From Clitopilus passeckerianus (Eukaryota; Basidiomycota; Agaricomycetes; Agaricales; Entolomataceae): 64,000 nt of DNA. Shown piece after piece: positions 34,562-47,055 of the stretch; within the stretch, counting starts at the first letter, position 1, and every line of letters begins with the position of its first letter. The notes beneath the pieces were generated by a model. It worked only from the letters and a program-made list of their open reading frames with translations. It had not been told where the DNA came from and did no database searches. Location: NCBI GenBank assembly GCA_944990035.1, contig CALYLX010000052.1, positions 124,001 to 188,000 on the forward strand, read 5' to 3'. A program made the translations under genes and the position numbers.

Positions 34562-36859
34562 CTATGCTAATCCAGCTTCTGCTATATGTTTACGGATGAT
34601 GGCATTCCCAACTGAAATCTCCATAAACGATGAGTTATAAAAGAGTGGGAGCCTACGCACCATCTTCAACAACCTTCTGCATGGCCTCTGTATCCTGCAA
34701 TTTCTTCAGCACAAAAGGGAAAGGGTTAAGGCTTAGAATTTGTACTTACGACCATGGTTGTAAAGTGCTAGAGGTTATTGCGTTAGAAACCTTCTCGGCA
34801 AGCAAGATTCTAAACTTACGATGAATAGTCCACGGTGTGTTGTATCACATCGTCGGTATACCTGAGCAAAGTGTGCTCTGAAATATTCCGATACATCCTC
34901 AAATGTATTACGTCGATTCCCATAGGTAGGAATGCTGTCATATCACGGTCCGTTCAAGAAAAAGTGATGGTCATGGGTGTAGAATTACTCACTACTTCCG
35001 GACCTTCCGTCCATTGTCCAACTTCTGCTTCAGCAGATCAATCTATTGAATAGAGAGCGTTCGGTTAGGTCGGCCGTCCCAACGAAGACGTCCAATCGAA
35101 CCACGAGGTTCGAAATGCACCAGCATCAAGTCACAGACCTTATTCAATAGTAAGATTAGACTTGCATTCCTCAGAAGCTTGCTCGAGCAAATAGTCGTAA
35201 ACAGCTGTAAGGAGTCCTCCAGCCTATTGGTCTTTGGATCTTCTTCAAGTTGCTGAAAGGGGCGATGTCAGGACTTCTCCCGCGGCTGAGGTGTCCTGAG
35301 GGACTCACCTGATCGAAGGCACTGATAGGTGCTATCAAGGGAGCGCTCAACATAGGCTTCCATCATTGCATAAAATAGAATTTACCCAAGAATAATATAG
35401 CGGTGGCTACAGGGGCAGGGGTCGAGGCATCAGTCCCCCGAGTGGAGAAAGTAGAGTGAAAGATTCGCACCGTCATCGAAATATGGAACCCATGCATGTC
35501 GCTGATCATAGGGGAGCGGGTCGGCATTCCGTAATAGACCCACAATGTGAAAATCAGAAGCTTACCTGTCCACGCTGTTAGGTGACAGCCATGGGAGAGT
35601 AGGAGGTAGACGAAAAGGAGTGGTAAGAAGTTGTGTATCATCTATATCAAGGAAACTCGAGTTACTCACTGCACCTCCAACGTCGTACATTCGCCAAATG
35701 TAATCAACACCCGCTTGTGTCACCGATAGAGAATGTTCGATGACACCGAGGGTTTGCATGCGAACAAAAAGGATATCATCTGCAGGATTTTCCAAAGTAA
35801 CGTTGGCAGTTCCCATAAGGAGGTGATTCGCCTGAACTCACCAGTTGTTGGGAGATACTCCGGATCGCATATCCGATCAAGGCTACTGAGAAAGCTGGGG
35901 AAGAAAAGCCAACATTAGACCGACAGTAAAGAGTCAAGACGGCATTGAGCGGGAACTCACAATGGGGCACTTTCCTCGATGCGGAGCTTCCTCCTGGTGT
36001 GAAGGTCCCTGACAAGAGGATTCCTCCATAAAATTTTCATGTCTTTCTTCGATTGCCATAGCACCTCCGCCGCATGGAGCGTTGCTGGCGATCGTTCTGA
36101 GGCAGTGTCTGTACTCGTCCTAGTAGAACCCTTCATCAACGACTGCCAGCCATTCCTGACATAGTTCGCTGCCCGTCCCGACAGCCCGCCGTTGAGATCC
36201 GATGCAAGAGGTGGCTCGGCAGCGAGCAGCGGTCGCAGATTACTCTCGAGCAGAGCTAGCTCCTCACGGACCTTTTTCGTGAGTATGGCGTCAGGCTCTG
36301 CGTAGTCATCGTCGAAGCCGACTAGAGCTAGCTCTTGGTCAACGCTGTCGAAGATTTTGCGAATTGCTCGAATAATGTTGAGGTAGACAGCGGCCCGCCA
36401 TGAGGGCCTCTCGCGTTCGAGAGTTTGTGAAGCATAGTATAGTTGGAATTGCTTCTGTAGTGTTGATTTACCTGAACAAGTTGTTGTTTAGTTCAAGGTT
36501 GGAATGGCACACGAGAGACTCACCAGACTCTGCTTGGCCAAGGAGGAGCACTGCAGCATGATGCCGTCGATTAGACACGGCTTGGCGACGGCATGTTTTC
36601 ACGTTGACCTACCTCGAACTTCTCTTTTCCTTGCCTCCTTCCGTCGCAAGGCCTCTTGCTAAACAGATTTCAGGTCAGTAAGCGCCAAGAAACACTTATC
36701 ACGTTCGAACAATACCTTCAAAGTCTCGTCAATGAGCTCGCTGATCCGTTGAGCATCGTCATCGAAGTAGTCAAGAGACGGCCTCGTGGGCCAGCTAACT
36801 GGGGCTGGCTCAGCCAGAGTAGTCATGCTCATGCTGGTAGTAGCGACTGCAGTAGGCAT
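34562..36859 (-). CDS. Heterotrimeric G-protein alpha subunit, 16 exons, divergent switch II
   Basis: Membrane-associated GTPase coupling receptors to effectors. Exons: 36716-36859, 36613-36658, 36524-36550, 35961-36471, 35842-35894, 35670-35779, 35566-35574, 35471-35501, 35386-35406, 35309-35331, 35139-35252, 34993-35042, 34820-34934, 34750-34767, 34661-34694, 34562-34611. They sum to 1356 bases, giving 451 residues. Motifs: G1 LLLGQAESGKSTLQKQF; switch I VRMQTLGVIEHSL with the arginine and threonine; switch II DVGGARGQRHAWVPYFDD; ILFLAPISAFDQ; G4 LLLNKID; G5 region HFTTMVDTEAMQ; C-terminus RKHIAEAGLA. The usual catalytic glutamine after DVGG is alanine. There is a roughly 150-residue insertion in the helical domain, and no N-terminal MGxxxS myristoylation motif and no near-C-terminal cysteine typical of Gi-type subunits. 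The window's DUF6533-like receptor at 40.6 kb is a possible but unproven partner. Confidence 0.92.
35566..35574 (-). other. 9-nt microexon of the G-alpha gene encoding switch II Arg-Gly-Gln
   Basis: CGTGGACAG between acceptor CTAACAG and donor GTAAGC. It joins ...DVGGA to RHAWVPYFDD in phase. Removing it deletes three residues of switch II without breaking frame. Confidence 0.88.
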
Positions 36860-37865
36860 TTTGGGAGAGAACTAGAGATACCAGGAAACGCCGAGGACTT
36901 CTAGTTAAGAGGGTGCGTAATGGTGCCGCTCAGGGTTCGAATAAGGTCCTGACTCTTTTACCCTAGCCGGCATATCATTCGGGCGGGCGGGGTTAACTCG
37001 TACGGAGGTAATTTTCTCGTTGCAGTCATTTCAAGGGGGAGTCCTCAACTGCTGCATCCGAGAAACAGTGGCCGACTGCAGTCTGATCGGCAGCCCATGT
37101 GCAAGATCTGTAAACTTCCCCATCAAAAGGGTTTAGCGTGATACAGAGAAGGTCTCGCAGAGGGAATGAATTCGGTTACATTTTCGGATGATTGGGACCA
37201 GAAGCAGGGTCGAATGTCCATCTATGTTTTGCCCTGTTTCCAATTTCTTTTTTTTTTTTTCTCAGAGTTTGATGGCACGCATATGCCACTTTCGACTGGT
37301 CCTGCGTAGAAAGGACCTCCAGCGTGGCTAGCGACGTGGTTAACAACGCCCCCAGATGTGTATCCATCATCTCAAACAAGTAAAGTTTCCCCCGAACTGT
37401 CGACAGTGCCTCCTCGCTGCTTATGCGGGTGTTATTGTCACGCCTATCTACAACGTTCCGAGAAAGCCTGGAGTTTCCTAGCGATTACGACAAGCCATAC
37501 CAGTCATCGTACACCACACCCTCAAACGCACCGAGTAAGGGAACAAGAATGTTGCGCACAAGCGTGGAACGCGCTGGGTCCCTTCGTCATGTCAGTGACA
37601 AGGCGCAATTTCCTTGCTAAAACCAGCACAGTCCATGCTTATTTAGTGAGTTGTGAGTTTATTTTAGGGCTTGACTAAAGGCAACAATTTCACCAGACGT
37701 CGCCCAACAGGCTAGAAGCTTGACACGAGGATGCCTGCCATATCGAGATCAAGCATGATTTGATTTGAGGACGAAAGAAGTTCGAAGATTCTACCTATCA
37801 AGGGACCACGGGTGAGTGCTTTTATATCGATCGATACTCTTCAGCAGTACTCATTCCTTCGAACG
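36860..37865. other. Intergenic, divergent promoters
   Basis: About 1 kb between the G-alpha start (minus) and the glutamine-synthetase-like start (plus). It has a T13 tract near 37248. No gene-like signal in the short open frames. Confidence 0.5.
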
Positions 37866-39513
37866 ATGTCTGCGGGCTACGACCACGGTGTTACCTACCT
37901 CCCATCTGCCCCAGGCAGCAATGGTACTCTGACTCTCAAACAACTCGATGACCCCAAACTGGACATCAGTGAGTGGCATGTGACGCGGGATCATTCACTT
38001 TCCTGACAACTTTCAACGCTCGCAGAGTACGTCCGTATCCAGTGGACGGACCTGATCAACAACACCAGATGTCGCGTCGTACCAATCACATACTTCAAGA
38101 AACTGCTTCAGGCGAGCAGGCCTGGCGTCGGCGTTGCGAAGGTCGCGTTAGGCCTCGTTTACCTGATGGCGGCCGATGGGTTCTCCTCCACGGGAGAGTA
38201 CCTCTACGTGCCAGACCTCTCCACCCTCAGGTTGTGCCCTTACGCACCAAATGAGGCCGTGGTACTCGGATGGTTCCACGAAAAGACGCCTTACGTTGGA
38301 GCTGACAATAAGCTCAGTGTCGAAGTGCCTTTGTGCCCCAGGTCGACGTTGAAGCGTCTTGTTTCGTAAGTGCTTCTCTCCTATACACCCGCCACACCTT
38401 TCTGATTGAACGCAGGAAAGCATCGCAGTCAGGTCTCGAATTCCTTGTCGGCTTCGAATCGGAATTCATCCTCTTGAAATCTACCAAACCGGTGGAAGCT
38501 TCCAACTATCATAGTTGGACAGCGACAGACGGATTTGTGTCAGGCTCCCTCGAGGCCAAAATCCTTCGAGAGATTGCAGATGGCGTTCAGAACTCGGGTA
38601 TAGAACTTCAAATGTATCACGCAGAAGCTGCTCCTGGTCAGGTATGCATCTGCCTCTTGATTTCATTTTACGAAGACACTAACGACTTCATTTCCCTAGT
38701 ATGAAGTTGTCACAGGGCCTCTAAGCCCTCTTGAAGCCGCCGATGCCCTCGTTCATACTCGCGAAATCATCCGCAATGTCTCCACCAAGCACGGGCTCAA
38801 AGCAACCTTCGCTCCTAGGATCTATCTCGACTCAGCCGGAAGCTCCACCCACACGCACATCTCAGTTCACTCCAAAAATAATGAGAAGAAGCCAGAGCAG
38901 ATATCCCCCGTCGAAGCCTCCTTCCTCGCAGGTGTCCTTGCCAACCTCCCGGCACTGACAGCTCTGACACTTCCCACTCCCGCTTCGTACAAGCGTATGC
39001 TGGATGGGGTTTGGTCCGGCGGCACCTACGTTAACTGGGGCACCGAGAACCGCGAGGCTCCTGTTAGGTTGTCGAACTCTACCTCGCCCTCGTCGAGGAA
39101 CTTTGAGTGCCGTTTCGTCGATGGTACCGCGTCCCCGTACCTCGCTCTCGCGGGTATCATTGCCGCCGGCACTGCTGGTGTTATGGAGAACCAGCAGCTC
39201 ACTGTTAAGGATTGTCCAGGACCTCTGCTGGCCGCTCAGATGACGGAAGAGCAGAGGCAGGCTTTGGGCATCACGACTAGGATGAGTTTGACCTGGGATG
39301 AAGCCAGGAAACGTCTGGGCGAGAACAGGTTGTTGAAGGAGGTGCTTGGAGAAGAGTTCACCACCAAGTACCTTTCCGTTAACAAGGTAATATCCCTTTG
39401 CTTCATTGTGCTATACCACAAGCTCACGTATATTTCAGACTCTTGGAGATGCTCTCGCTTTGGACGGGGATGACGAGAAAGCAGCGCTCACTCGTCTTGT
39501 AGAATTCTACTAG
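37866..39513 (+). CDS. Glutamine synthetase family protein (GlnA/FluG-type)
   Basis: ATP-dependent ligase fold; may ligate glutamate to ammonia or to another amine. The start at 37866 gives MSAGYDHGVTYLPSAPGSNG. Landmarks: IQWTDLINNTRCRVVPI (beta-grasp), AADGFSSTGEYLYVPDL, LSVEVPLCPRSTLKRLV, LEFLVGFESEFILLKS (metal glutamate), YHAEAAPGQYEVVTGPLSPL (metal glutamates), DSAGSSTHTHISVHS (His of the n2 metal), NWGTENREAPVRL (substrate arginine) and ECRFVDGTASPYLALAGIIA. Four introns; the last exon ends TRLVEFY. The short beta-grasp and FluG-like active site differ from the cytosolic eukaryotic GSII, so it is probably not the main assimilatory enzyme. A gamma-glutamyl-polyamine-type substrate is possible. 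Confidence 0.88.
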
Positions 39514-40603
39514 ATTACAGTTCCAGTATTAGAAGGTTACCCGTACAGGCCGTGTCACTTTTTCGTAGGTTTAGAGTTCTTCAAGCTTGGCGGATGTTAA
39601 TCCTCTTCGGGATCTACGGCGTGACCCTTCGACGGGTCGTAGAGTTATAGTATGCTAAGAGTGCGAAAGAACGCGGATCATGACGCTCTCTACAGCTTGG
39701 GGGAACTCGACCCTAAACGCTGAGGAGGAGATCGAGTCTTTCTCCAGACCTGCTCCAGACCGATGCTGAATGAGGTTAGCGTTGTCGCGAGATGAAACCA
39801 TCGAAAAATGATTGCACTCGATAGAAATTCGTGCATCCAAACGTAACTCCATTTTTGCCGCTGGTTGCGCTGTTGGTGTGATGTGGCGGGGACGTTTAGG
39901 AGCTCCCTGTGTGCTGGAGTGCACCAACCGTATAAAGATCGCTGAGGAAAGTGAAAAACTCCGCCCTGGTTGCGCAATCGTTTCCCATCGCCATGCTGGT
40001 GTTTGAAGACTCAATAGAACTGCGCCACATCATATGGCCTTATTTGGCTGTATTTGGAAGATCATTGTTTGCCTAAGTTTACGCCATTTCGCCGGGTTTA
40101 CCGAACCTTTCCTGACAGCACCGAGAAAACGTGTTCACAGGGCTTACCCGAACTACCGGGATTTTCGTGAGTTTTGCTCTCCAAAACCCAGGTATCTTGA
40201 ACTCCGTGTGATGTGTGAATTGAAATGGCCTTATCGGGCATGGAGAGGATATCAACTTCAAACGAAGAATTGAACAGTCGTGGGACGTGTATCATTGAGC
40301 AAAGGGTTCTGTTAGCCCATTGGGATCAAATTGCCCGTTAGGTAACTCGGTTTCTTTGAATTCATTGGATCAGACTTTATCGTTACTAAGAATAAATGGC
40401 AATGCTCAGAAGCTGCATGTCAGCCCCATTTTGAGTAGTCAACTCATGTCCAAATCTTATAGTCCTTCTCGACGTCCATAGTCCTTTATATCCCTTTCTG
40501 CTGATTTCATCAGTCCGACGTCGTTCCAAGTGCTTCTTGGGAGGAGTTCACCAGGTTATATAGCTGTCGGGGCCAGGGTGCTCGGAAAAAGCGACTGAGA
40601 AGC
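39514..40603. other. Intergenic, about 1.1 kb
   Basis: Contains the 3' UTR of the GS-like gene and the promoter of the DUF6533-like gene. Small open frames on both strands show no family features. Confidence 0.45.
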
Positions 40604-42326
40604 ATGTCGGTTGCTCCTGGACCTCCACCTGCATTCGACCTTCAGTCTTTCAGTGAAGCGAGATGGGAGCGTAACGCCTACAGTAAGTGTTTCGCTGGTT
40701 AGGCGTCCTGTGTGGTGACTCACGGCCTGAGCAGTAGCGTGCGCAACACTCATTGCCTACGAGTACCGTAAGTTCCGATACTAATCTCCTCCGGGCAAGG
40801 CTGATATACTTACGCGTTTTCAGTTATCCAACTTGATTCAGAGGTACTTTCCCGCAGCACGGTTGGCTGAAGATTAAACCTGACCCATCTTTATCCAGGT
40901 CGAGTTTTTCTGGAAACAGAGATGGTCTCTGGCAAAAGCACTCTTTCTCTGGGTGAGTAGTTCGAGAATCACTGCAGAGGACACACCAACTGACTGGGCG
41001 TGGTTTTTAGAGTCGATACTACTCCTTGGCGTTCAATATGTGAGTTTACACCTTATTTCCTCAACTACAGGTGGCTGATCCTTCCTTTTCGAAGATCCAA
41101 TGCAGTTGGTGAGTAACAGCACCCAACTCGGCTTGCGCGAATCCCCTTTGACACGAGGCTAGTTTTCATGCAACCGAAACCTTCATATGAGGTGGGTCTT
41201 CAGTGCTTCATCTACACCGTTATAGACCGTCCTAACCATTTTTGGTTTTTTTTTTAGTTGTGAGTTTCTATCCTTGGCTGCATCCATCATACTCGTCGCT
41301 GATCCAACCTCTTTACCGTGGCTGAAACGTATAGATGTGAGTTCCCGCTCTTTCTCCACTTTTTTCTGTTTCTCATGCTGGTGCTCAGGTAACACATTCT
41401 TTCACTGGCAAAATACGGGGGCAAGCTTGCAAGTTATCACGACCCATAGTATGTCTACACCAGCTACTTCCGTTTCCAACCCTGACCATGTAATTTTCCA
41501 GTTATTCTCGAACTTCGGCTTTATGCTATGTATGGCAGCACTCGCAAGATCCTCGCTCTTTTCGTAAGTTGACAGCTCGTCATGATGGCTGAACCCGATC
41601 ATTGAAATTCTTTGAAGGTTTGCCTTACCCTAGGAGAGGCCCTTGCAATGGGCCTCGTGTTCGGCATTCCAAATCCTTTACTGATTGGTACGCGGCGGGA
41701 CCTTGTTCTCATTCATTCGTCGTGGAGACTCATTGTATTCCTTCTCATGATAGGCACGAATGAACCTTTCCTTGGGAATTTCATTTGTGCGGACGCTGAT
41801 CCGCCGGATGGCTCCCACTGGGTCATCTACTACTGGACCGCTGTTCTCTGTGTCGAAGGCATTCTCCTAGCGCTCGCCCTCGTGAAGGCCTGGCAACATC
41901 GCAAGTCAGCCCATGGGAGCTCAATTATGCAGCAATTGACCAAAGACTCCGTCATTTACTTCTCGACGTACGTCGTCCCGCCTATCTTCCCAGAGGCATA
42001 ACGTACTGAATTCTATTCGAAACAGGATCTTTTGGATATACCTCGCCAACCTGATCATATGGTATCACAACAGGATAACCCTGGACGAGCTAGGCACGGC
42101 CTTCGCATTCGTCGTTGCTAGCGTGTTCGCGAATCGACTTCTCATCTCTGTCCGCTCCAACCACTATCGTACGATATCTGACATCGATACGTACATGCCG
42201 TCCGTGGCCGTCATCAAGTTCTCGCACACACAAACGATGGGGACCCACCGCCGCAACCAGACGATTAACACCATAGATAGCACAGATATGGAGCTCACGA
42301 CTTTCAACGAACGGACAGGAGTATGA
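40604..42326 (+). CDS. DUF6533-like seven-helix membrane protein
   Basis: Integral membrane protein of a family greatly expanded in mushroom fungi, possibly receptor-like; function unproven. The first exons are very short: from 40604 the peptide reads MSVAPGPPPAFDLQSFSEAR, then ACATLIAYEY, LIQLDSEVEFFWKQRWSLAK and ALFLWSRYYSLAFN, the family signature. Later segments: CEFLSLAASIILV, ILELRLYAMYGSTRKILALF, VCLTLGEALAMGLVFGIP, ICADADPPDGSHWVIYYWTA, VEGILLALALVKAW, IFWIYLANLIIW, TAFAFVVASVFANRLLISVR, then a hydrophilic tail ending TTFNERTGV. The splice pattern between 41030 and 41260 (several exons of 14-40 bases) could not be brought fully into phase, so the second helix is uncertain. Confidence 0.75.
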
Positions 42327-43458
42327 TTTTACACCTACCCATTAAGCATAGATATTTCCCCTCCCCCTTAGCGTTTCGTAATACCCCAGGGCTTTGGGGT
42401 TTGTCCGTGGTTTACAGCCTCTGCATGTTTATCACAGTTTCTTTGTGTAATTTTAGGGATTTGCATCCGCGATACCTCCAAGTGTGAGAGATCAATATAT
42501 CAATCACAAGCAATCATATCGAGGTCAGACTGCCGCTCACAGGTCTTAGCTACCCTCGATCCCGCCGGTCTGGGAACGACATATCAGGTACCATGTGCAG
42601 TTAGATGTGCCTCGTGTAAGTCACAACGTTATCCTTCTGTGTGCATTCGTGGTTGATGATCGCTACGGCCGTTACGTCCATGACATGTCGAACGACCTCG
42701 AGAACCTCATCAGAACTTGAGGTGATTCTGTTGTTCCTAAGTATGTTCCTCAGAGTAGGCTCATAAGACTCGTTGCTGTCAGGATTTTTGTCAAAAGTGG
42801 CCAAAGGAGTGAGAGTCTGTGCACAGGGCCAGATTCTGTCACCGTTCTAAAGTTCGTAAGGTCACAACGGCCATCATTTGTTCTGTTAGCGTTTTTAGCG
42901 ATGAGATGCCGATGGGTTTTCGTTTTGTTCGCTTAGGGTGGTGGCTACTGTACTCCATGCTTTGGACAGAGACTGGTTGCGACGTGAGTCTACAACAACC
43001 TACAATTACCAATACCCTTCCATGCCCGAGAGTTTGACCAGACAGCTATCACCATGAAGTCAAAGAGCCCATATGGACAGACCCCATTTAAGTGGTCACA
43101 AGCAAGTTTGTGGGCGTGCCTTGGACCGATCGTCCGAAAGAGAGCTGTCAAAAGGGAGGCTTGGACACCCTGAAAAGACGAGCGGTTATCGGCAGTGTCG
43201 CACCCAGATTATTCCTGACATGGGAGGGCCATCATTCCTACCCACGCCATTCACCCGTATGAATTGAAGCGCCGCAGAAAGCATCACCCGACTGCTTGCC
43301 ATGAAACTTCCCGAACCCCTTCCGTCAAGGGGATATCTCATCTTTACCCATCAGTTAAGGGTCCATAGTATATTTTACAAGCTGATGTTGGAGACCCTCG
43401 TACCGTTCCCTCTTGTAAATAAGCGCCACCGGTGAACACGACGCACCAGGCCCTCTGG
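42327..43458. other. Intergenic, about 1.1 kb
   Basis: Between two plus-strand genes; no gene, RNA or repeat recognised. Presumably holds the promoter of the permease. Confidence 0.45.
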
Positions 43459-45813
43459 ATGATGTTGCAAGAAGTCGGAGAGACCAAGGGCGAGGCTACG
43501 ACTGGTGCTCGCATTACGCAGTTGCACCTAGGGCGCGATGACACCCTGCTAGCTCAGCTGGGTTACAAGCCTGGTGCGTTCCGTGGTGGCCTGTCCTGGA
43601 GGATATTCGTCTGATGTTGATCTTGATGCTTGCTCAGAATTCCGCAGAGTCTTCAGCCCAATCGAGGTTTTCGGTGTAGGATTCAGTATTATTGGTCTGC
43701 TACCTTCATTGACGTGAGTAGCGTTGGCAGTTCCAGCAAAGCAGGAGGATTGATGTCATTTGAACAGCTCCGTGTTGGTCTATTCGATCCCGTATGGCGG
43801 TCCGGTAGCCATGGTTTGGGGGGTCAGCAGCCTTTGAAGTTCGCGACGTGCCATAGAACTTACTAACCTCCTGTCTAGTGGTCAGTATGTGCCATCTTCC
43901 TGATAATTATTGGCCTCGCAATGGCGGAATTGGGCTCAGCGGCACCAACGATTGGTGGATTGTATTACTGGACTTTCATGTTCTCGTCGCCGAAGTGGAG
44001 ATGTCTTCTTTCGTGGATTGTTGGTTGTGAGTCCCAGATAATTGGCAAATTGTGACAGATACTAACATCCATGTAGATTCCAACACCATTGGCAACATTG
44101 CTAGTGTGGCTTCAGTTGACTGGGGGTGCGCAGTCCAAATCATGGCTGCTGTGAGCATCGGGTCTGGCGAAACATTTTCGGCAACAACCGCCCAAACCTT
44201 GTGAGCAGCTGTTCTACCCGTTTCTCCTGGTTGATCATTCTGACTTGACGCGATCTCAGTGGCTTGTTCGCTGCCCTCCTGCTGTGCCATGCCTCTCTCT
44301 GCAGTCTCAACCCTAAATTCATCGCTCGTCTGCAGACGCCCTTCATTATTGTAAATGTTGTGTATGTGACTTTTCTTAGGTCCTTCGGTTATCGAGCTGA
44401 TGAAGATCATCCTCTTAGCCTCTGCCTTGTAATCATCATTGGTGTCCCCGCCGCAACTCCTCATGAGTTCAGGAATAGCGCCTCCTTCGCATTCGGCAAC
44501 TTCCAAAATTGTGAGAGCTCATAATTTCATCGAATACTTCCACCGTGTTAATTGATATTACCCAGTCTCCGGTTGGAACAATGGCTTTGCATTCATTCTC
44601 AGCTTCTTGGCTCCTCTATGGACCATCGGTGCTTTTGACTCCACCGTCCACATCAGTGAAGAAGCCCGAAATGCCAATACCGCGATTCCCTTCGCTATGA
44701 TCACCGCTGCAACCACCAGCAGTATCATTGGATGGGGTAAGTCGGGAGCCACCCCTCGACCTACCTCCCAGGCTGACTTTGACATTCACTGGCGTAGGCA
44801 TTAACGTGGCTCTGGCCTTCTGCATGGGCAAGGACCTTGAGAGCATCTTGGCCAGCCCAATTGGCCAACCTATGGCAGCTGTATGTACCCGTCTCTGATG
44901 GTCTTCTGTCCCACACTCATAGGGGTTACTACTTACTAGATCCTCTTCAACTCCTTTGGCCAACGAGGTACTCTCGCCTTCTGGGCCTGGATCATCATTG
45001 TCCAGTACGTAACACTTCTCTTTTCGATTCCAGTCTGGGATCATCCATGCTGATTCGCTCCCCTTTTTCACTTTGGATAGATTCTCCATCGGAATGAGCA
45101 TGGTAAGTCGAAGGGTCATACAGCTTCTCGGTCGGATCTCCTTACTGATGCCATTTTGTTTTGCAGCTCACCACTTGCTCTCGCCAAATCTTCGCCTTCT
45201 CCAGAGATGGAGGTCTCCCCTTGTCGTTCTGGCTCTACAACGTCAACAAGCGCACCCATGCTCCCGTGAACGCAGTTTGGTTCGCTGCCGGCGTGTCATT
45301 GTTGCTCGGCCTCCTCGCCTTCGCTGGACCCAGCGCCATCGGTGCCATCTTCTCCTTGGTGGTCACCGGCCAATACCTTGCCTACTCAATCCCTATCGCC
45401 GCCAGGTTCATTGGCCAGAAAGAGGTCAAGAGAGGACCTTTCTCTCTTGGCAGACTCGTGAGTCTTCCCAAACCGTATCTGAATTTGGCCTCCCGCTCAT
45501 GTTCTTTCCACAGTCCATGCCTGTTGCAGCAACTGCAGTCACATGGATGGTCTTCATTATCGTTGTCTTCCTGTTCCCCGCCAGCCCCAATCCTGACAAG
45601 GAGTCATTTAACTACACCATAGCGGTATGGGGAGGCACCCTCGCCCTTGCTATTGGATACTACTACCTCCCGGTATACGGTGGTATTCACTGGTTCAAGG
45701 GTCCTGTTCAAACTATCCAAGACATGGATGTCGCTAGCCAGATGAGCGGCGAGAAAAATAGCGAAAGCGACAAGGATTCAGTGTCGAAAGAAAAGGACGC
45801 CGTTTCGTCATGA
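43459..45813 (+). CDS. APC-superfamily amino acid / GABA-type permease
   Basis: Plasma- or vacuolar-membrane transporter, about 12 spans, of the fungal GABA/choline/biotin-precursor permease group. The start at 43459 (MMLQEVGET) precedes a hydrophilic N-terminus and the conserved LAQLGYKPEFRRVFSPIEVF. Helix segments: GVGFSIIGLLPS, GPVAMVWGWSVCAIFLIIIG, AMAELGSAAPTIGGLYYWTF, LLSWIVGYSNTIGNIASVAS, the diagnostic SGWNNGFAFILSFLAPLWTI with GAFDSTVHISEEARNA, INVALAFCMGKD, FWAWIIIVQFSIGMSMLTTC, SRQIFAFSRDGGLPLSFWLY and later helices. The tail is acidic/serine-rich, ending KEKDAVSS. About nine introns, all short. The motif E(A)RNANTAIP fits basic amino acid or GABA permeases, but substrate cannot be read from sequence. 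Confidence 0.9.
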
Positions 45814-45971
45814 TACTCATGATAATGTATCTTGCTAGTTATTTATACGTTATTTTGCATGTACTCGCGTATGCCGAGATGTAATCCAAATGAGAATTAG
45901 AACTTTTACTGGGTTTCCGTGAGTGAAGGAAGCATTGCTGGGCAGGCCCAAAGACTGTACATGAGTATCTA

Positions 45972-47055
45972 CTAGAAGTTTACAACTTTTTTGTGTCCGA
46001 TACTCGCCGTCCTATTTGCTCCTGTCTGGGCATCCGTCGACCTGTGGAACTTCCGTTCTGCTCGATCATAGCCGTCATTTTGTCGCTTGACCAGGTGGAA
46101 GTCATCTTCATCTGCTCCTGCACCGCGCCCAGTGCCAAGCAGTGATGTATTGGTTGGTTCATCTGAAAATTTATTAGATCATTTTCGTCACGAACGAAGC
46201 TGTAGAAGATAGTACCTCTTTTTCTCAAATTGCAATCTTTGGCCAAATGAGTAGTTTCTCCACATAGTTTGCAGCAACCTCCGTTGGGGTATACACCTTT
46301 CTCCTTGTTCTGTGGACATGAAGACGCCAGGTGCCCTTTTGTGTTGCAAACGAAGCATGAAGCGAACGGCAATGGGTTTTCTGGATCGGCGAGTTTTCTG
46401 CAGTGCGATAAAGTATGGTTCTCAGATCCACAACTGAAGTTCGCAACAACAGAATATGAATTCAACGAGGCAATCCTGAATGTATTTGAGGACCCACCGG
46501 TAACAGATCCCAACCAAGTGGTCTTTTCCCCTGATTCCTTCGGATTGTGGGCATTCCCTAGCAGGGTGTCCCTTTTCACGACAAACGAAGCATATTGTGG
46601 CCTCGAACTTGTCAAATTGCCGTTTCATTCTTCGCCTTTCTGAAGGGTCAAAGTAAGGTGCTACAATGCGTGTTAGGACAAGGTCAGGATATGTCGTTAA
46701 TTTCTGACATACCCGGAGGCTCTTCGGGCCTTTCTCTCATTTTCTTGTCCCTGAGCTTTTTCTTCGCCGATTTACTGAGGCCGGATAGATCACCATCTTG
46801 CAAGGCCTTCGCTTTCAGCGCCTCCCTTTCGACTCGCTCTGCTGCAGCCTGAGCAGCCTTGACCCCAGTATTCCCGTCTCTCATCGAAGGCTTCGTCCGC
46901 TTCCGTTTCTTCTTCGGAGGTGCTGATCCATTGGACTCCTCAACATGGTCCGTTGCTGATAGTGGTGCTTCTGCCTCCTGGGTGTCTTGCTCTCCATTTC
47001 CCCAGCCGGCCTCAAGATAGGTTCGTTTTCGTCCCAAGTTTGTGATCCTGGTCAT
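45972..47055 (-). CDS. ZCCHC9: CCHC zinc-knuckle protein, ZCCHC9-like
   Basis: Nucleolar-type RNA-binding protein; animal ZCCHC9 is linked to rRNA processing. The N-terminus is basic (KKKRKRTKPSMRDGN) with a coiled AAQAAAERVEREALKAKALQ stretch. Four knuckles follow in order: CFVCREKGHPARECP; CYRCGSENHTLSHC, whose first cysteine pair is split by an intron after GICYR; CFVCNTKGHLASSCP; and CKLCGETTHLAKDC preceded by YPNGGC. This order and the LPFASCFVCNTKGHL and GVYPNGGC linkers match ZCCHC9 orthologues. The last exon encodes DEPTNTSLLGTGRGAGADED and ends SIGHKKVVNF at 45972. Four exons; start at 47055 is the only upstream ATG in frame. Confidence 0.88.

Noticed and set aside
37240..37262. T-rich run as a transposon end or Pol III terminator
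   Set aside because: No flanking repeats, tRNA/5S elements or target-site duplication; simple homopolymer.
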